The position numbers were made by a program, and so were the translations under genes. 64,000 bases of DNA from Larix kaempferi. Taxonomy: Eukaryota; Streptophyta; Pinopsida; Pinales; Pinaceae. The stretch is taken from assembly GCA_027924585.1 (NCBI GenBank), contig BSBM01000092.1:10137001-10201000 (forward strand). The letters are read 5' to 3'. The notes below the pieces were generated by a model that worked only from the letters and a program-made list of their open reading frames with translations, was not told where the DNA came from and made no database searches. Shown piece after piece: positions 60,141-64,000 of this stretch. Each line of letters begins with the position of its first letter. The stretch's first letter is position 1.

Positions 60141-60760
60141 AGCAAGTTAACACTTTTTTTAATGTTTTCTCAATCATCACTTGATAATTCGCAAATTAAT
60201 TTTAAAGTATTTGTGTTTGACTTAAACTATTATTTCAATGTACAGTTATTTAGAGCTGAGATGTTGTCATGGGAGAACGTATGATCTCCCAACCTGGATG
60301 CAAGAATGGCAGTTGCAATTGAAATTGCGGCACCTCACATGGAGGTATTTTCAGTACCTCACACAATATTGTTATTACTTATGGCTTTTCTATTTTTATG
60401 TATTTATATTTATGACATACATGATGATAGTTCATACAATATGTTTTAATAGTTTGATTGACTAAATAACAAGTTGTTTAATATGTTCATAACTTGCATG
60501 CATTTCGGTGTCCATAGGTATGCACGGACTACGATGATCATCCATCTCCGTCAGGGATCGACAGATCACAATATACACAGGTACAATGTGTAGTTAAAGG
60601 CACGCTTTTAATTTCAAAGGTTATGACATACTATGGTTTAATTTGATTTTTGTTTACTAAACTATGATATTACAAATTTGTATGCACGAACCGCCAACAT
60701 CTGCAGGCCACTTTAGTCTTAGGTTTCCTGTAACATACCCTGTTTGTTGAAAAACATTTT
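60141..60760. other. Intergenic, no gene recognised
   Basis: A short open stretch (60238-60465) follows the decayed ORF but carries no domain. Confidence 0.35.
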
Positions 60761-61085
60761 ATGTTGGGAACATTATGTTAAATTTTATTGTAAAGTTTAA
60801 TATTGGAAAAGTGTCCAAGGATGACTATACTTTGCACAATATTTATTATTAAATAAATTAAATAGGAGACAAACACCTAAGGAGACTGTTGAAAGAGTGT
60901 TTACTGACCCACTAGGTGGAATGGAATCTGGGGTAGAAGGCAATGGACAAGTGGCAACATCATGATGCAACTAACTAGTTGTTGGTATGGGACAACTCCC
61001 TTGAAATGTGGTCATAGTGCCTTGGAAGGTGGGACTGGAACTTGAGGCTCATTTATTGAAAACTGACCACTAAAGACCTAGGCAG

Positions 61086-61096
61086 TCTATATAAGA
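61086..61096 (+). promoter_or_regulatory. TATA-like element (possible solo LTR or promoter)
   Basis: CTATATAAGAG in a non-repetitive 60,870-61,240 stretch that resembles LTR U3/R sequence (TATA, then a G-rich leader). No paired LTR is visible. Confidence 0.3.
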
Positions 61097-61248
61097 GCCA
61101 TCGAATTATGAACTGAGGTTCATCACTTTTCCTGACGAGGAAATTTACTTTGGGGGTTTGCTGTGCTTGCACCCAAGAGATTCGATGAGGTGATATGCTG
61201 AGTTTATGATCATGGTGTAAGTCTGCCTGTTAAACATTGTTGATTGCA

Positions 61249-61332
61249 GAAGCTATAATATTGAGTGCAGCAGCTATACTATTGAGTGCAGAAGTGATAT
61301 TATTGAGTGTAGAAGTTATATTACTGAGTGCC
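61249..61332 (+). repeat. 21-bp tandem repeat, four copies
   Basis: Units of ATTGAGTGCAGAAGCTATACT type. In one plus frame they encode a 7-residue Ala/Leu/Ile repeat (ILLSAEV), which accounts for the open frame there. Confidence 0.8.
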
Positions 61333-61849
61333 TTGCTTCTACACAGATTCCATCTACTTAGTGATTCAGTAAGCAAGCTCGGGGGTCCAAAGAAAGCATG
61401 GGAGCTTCACTCAATAAACCGCTATCATAGCACGTTCGTTCGTGGCATATGAAACAATACCCCTAATTTCACTAAATATTGGAAAATACCTTCCAAAATC
61501 ATTTTTTAACCCCCTCCTAATATGCCTTCCCAATTAAAAAAAACCCCTATTTTCACTAGATATTGTATGTATCAATTTTTTCATTAATAGTTTTTATACC
61601 CCTTTATATTTCTACCTAGTATATTGATATTATACCCCTCTTATGACCCCACATGCATTCTACAATGCACCTTGTTTCTTTCAATGTATATTATGGATGC
61701 ACATTACTTCACCCACAAGTAATTAGTCAACCACATATCATTACGATTTGCAACATCTAATGGTCTAATGAAGAGATAGAAGATCACTTCTTGTATGTCA
61801 CTAAAGCCAATGCACGTAGTACAACATTTAGATTGCATGTTACGGTTCC

Positions 61850-62090
61850 CCAATTGCTGACTAAGCCTGTTGTGGGCTAGGTATCCAAGCCCCTAGGGCC
61901 TGTAACAAGCTGTAGAAGGATGACTAAACCTCCCAAGGCATGTAATAGGCACGAGTGGTTGGGTATTCAAGCCCCCAAGGCCTATCGAGGGCCTATAACA
62001 GGCCTTAGAGGCTTAGAGCCTCCCAAGGCTATTGGTAACAACTGGTTGAGTGCTATTGGTAACAATTGGTTGTCAATGACCACTGTCTCT
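61850..62090. repeat. Degenerate repeats with CCCAAGGCCTGTAACAGGC words
   Basis: Several imperfect copies of AAGCCCCNAGGCCTGTAACA and CTCCCAAGGC, then two copies of CTATTGGTAACAACTGGTTG. Unit about 60-70 bp. Confidence 0.5.
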
Positions 62091-62099
62091 CGACTATGA

Positions 62100-63041
62100 T
62101 TGACTAGAAACCCAGTTCACCATGAAACCCCCTGGCCTCAAGCATTCCTCAAGACGTGATTTCCCTACGTACTGGTAAGCCCGATCCTTGACTCAACCCG
62201 ATTTCTCATCCGACCGTGATCCCGGCATCTCCATTTGGTGGATATTTGTCAACTCGCCCATATAAAAAAGACCCCGAAGTATTTTTGTATTGTTACATTA
62301 AATAAAAAAACCCTTTGCCCCTCAATATATAAGCAATATAATTTTTAGGTTTTCATGAATATTTAATATCGCAATATGAATGAACGTGGTATTATATTGG
62401 CTTCTAGTGAAGCCCCCATGAAAGAAAGCAAGTAGTTTGGTTGCTTTTTCTAGAGAAGGTTCAGAGGAACATGCCTCCTTGGGTGTTTGTCCACCCTATC
62501 TACTGTTATAGGTTTTACTCATCATTTTTGTTATCTAAGTAGTTAAAATTATTTTCTGAAAGTATTGATATAGTAACTCATTAGATCTAAACTATTAATA
62601 TTGTTTTACAGAAGTAACTAATGAATTCTGGTTTATCTGTGAATTGTAGAATGATGATTAAAGAAGATAAAATGATAGAAATAATACTCTTCTGTATTTT
62701 TCCCCATGTTGTTTTTTGCATCATACTCCAGTATAGAGGAGGAAAATTAAGGTAGATAAATTGATAGGCAGATTGCCAAATGAATAAGAAGATTAATGCT
62801 GTTATATTTCATTAGTGTTTCTTATCATTAATATTCTGTAATAAAGAATATATGCTTAGGTTCATAAATTGAACAGTATATAGCATCACAGGAACTATAA
62901 TTATTCTTGCTTAAAAACATAAATAAATATCTTATTTCTATACAAAACCTAGGATTTCCTTTCATCATTAAAATTCCTCATAAAAAATAAATTCTATGTT
63001 TTTTTCTTATCATTCCTTTCATCAGTTAAGTGTTTAAGGTT
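62100..63041. other. Intergenic, AT-rich
   Basis: No coding frame, RNA gene or repeat recognised. Confidence 0.4.
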
Positions 63042-63525
63042 TGTTGGTTGTGGAGCCTGATCTCTAGATTCAGAGATATTATTATTCAGCTGTGTCCATA
63101 CCCTAGGTTTGGTTATGATCCCGGCACGACCCAAGGGGTGTCCGGGGGAGTGAAAAAATTTTGAGGATGTTTTCGCCACCAGTTTTCGGGCCCATGGTTT
63201 TGGGTGACTCGTGGTATTTTCCCATTGTACTTCCCTTATAAAAGAAAGACATTGTAATACGGATAGGGTTGATGTATTATGTATTATGCATTGTAAAGAT
63301 CTCTGAGAGCAAAGAAGAGAGAATGCAAGACAGTGAAGAGGAAGTGCAGCGGTTGTATCCCTTCAGTTTGCTGGATGGAATAATAATAAGGACTGGCAAC
63401 TTCAGTGTGGACGTTGCCCAAGTTGGGGTGAACCACGATATATCTGTGTCTCTCTTGTAATGTGTGTGTGATTATATTTGCATTTATGTTTATTGTTATT
63501 GCTATGCGATCCTGTTTTTCTAACA
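63042..63525 (+). repeat. Copia 5' LTR (about 484 bp)
   Basis: TGTTGGTTGTGG to TTTCTAACA gives TGTT/AACA ends. A TATAAAAG box lies at 63238-63245. The right end is fixed by the primer site two bases on; the left end could instead be TGTTTAAGG at 63031. Confidence 0.7.
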
Positions 63526-63527
63526 AT

Positions 63528-63540
63528 TGGTATCAGAGCC
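63528..63540 (+). promoter_or_regulatory. Copia primer binding site (initiator Met tRNA)
   Basis: TGGTATCAGAGCC, the standard plant initiator-Met primer site, two bases after the LTR. Confidence 0.92.
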
Positions 63541-63569
63541 AAAGGTCTATTTGGCAGATAAACCCGCAG

Positions 63570-64000
63570 GAAGCTAGGGTTTCTGGTTCGAGTGGGAGCA
63601 ATGGTAGAGAAGGAAAGTTTAAGGTCGAGAAGTTTAATGGCCAAAAATTCCAGTTATGGAAGATGTAAATGGAGGACTATCTGTACCAGAAGGATCTATT
63701 CCTACCATTTGGAGGAAGAGCAAAGCAGTCGGCGACTATGAAGGACGAAGAATGGGAGGTTCTTGACAGAAAGGCTCTGGGAACAATATGGCTGAGCCTG
63801 ACTTCGTCGATGGATTTCAATATCTCAAAAGAAACGATAACGGAGGGTTTGATGAGCGCATTGGGTAAGCTGTATGAAAAACCCTCAGCCTCCAACAAGG
63901 TATTTCTAATGAAGCGTTTATTTAATATGAAGATGTCTGAAGGTGGATCTGTTACTGATCATTTAAATGAGTTTAATACGGTTACAAATCAACTAAGTTC
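63570..64000 (+). pseudogene. Copia gag, N-terminal part, one early stop
   Basis: The frame reads GREGKFKVEKFNGQKFQLWK, M, stop (TAA at 63666, probably from Gln CAA), then MEDYLYQKDLFLPFGG, WEVLDRKALGTIWLSLTSSM, KLYEKPSASNKVFLMKRLFN and NEFNTVTNQLSS to the edge. These are hallmark copia gag motifs. There is no ATG in this frame at the expected start near 63600; the nearby ATG is in another frame. Apart from the stop it is well preserved. Confidence 0.88.

Larger units (their letters stand above)
63042..64000 (+). mobile_element. Ty1/copia element, 5' end, continues past right edge
   Basis: 5' LTR (about 63042-63525), initiator-Met primer site at 63528, then a copia gag open to the right edge except for one stop. 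The 3' part is outside the window. Confidence 0.9.

Noticed and set aside
61237-61452. Plus-strand Ala/Leu/Ile repeat protein
   Set aside because: The frame exists because the 21-bp tandem unit is a multiple of three; no start context or conserved extension.

Overview
The window is plant nuclear DNA, almost certainly from a large, repeat-rich seed-plant genome. It holds spliced plant genes with short GT-AG introns, nested multi-kilobase Ty3/gypsy elements, a Ty1/copia element with the plant initiator-Met primer site, and tRNA-derived SINEs. A gymnosperm is my best guess. The reasons are the style of one gypsy family (extra ORF after pol, several zinc knuckles, DLGS-type protease) and the very long LTRs of a second; this is inference, not proof.

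Layout, left to right. 1-6317 is the 5' part of a minus-strand gypsy element (E1), inserted inside the reverse transcriptase of a plus-strand gypsy element (E2, 6318-14184; its left half lies outside the window). 14185-15640 is decayed LINE-like sequence. 15640-17800 is AT-rich DNA with a strong 181-nt hairpin, several tandem repeats and a tRNA-like SINE head. 17799-44260 is a chromodomain-bearing gypsy element (E4) with LTRs of about 4.3 kb. Its 5' LTR is split by a complete 13.7-kb gypsy element (E3, 19751-33460, same family as E2) flanked by the 5-bp duplication GCTGC; E4's 3' LTR preserves the empty site. 44261-46960 is a degenerate CAACCATGG-type short-period array carrying a SINE, and a second SINE follows at 47260.

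The one clearly functional-looking locus is on the minus strand, 48299-54501. Fourteen exons encode a malectin-like/LRR receptor kinase with all kinase motifs. Immediately upstream is a thaumatin-like exon with no stop at its expected end and a good phase-1 splice donor, exactly matching the phase-1 acceptor of the first malectin exon. No signal-peptide exon for the kinase is visible in between. The simplest reading is one 15-exon gene for a thaumatin-malectin-LRR-kinase receptor of about 1,144 residues. This is the most interesting observation here.

54600-63000 is mostly AT-rich intergenic DNA: a 1-kb tandem duplication, a SINE with a (CT)n(TA)n tail, a CpG-dense hairpin, an unassigned decayed ORF and short tandem repeats. 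63042-64000 is the 5' LTR, primer site and gag of a copia element running off the right edge. Almost all retroelement ORFs carry stops; no transposon here looks autonomous.
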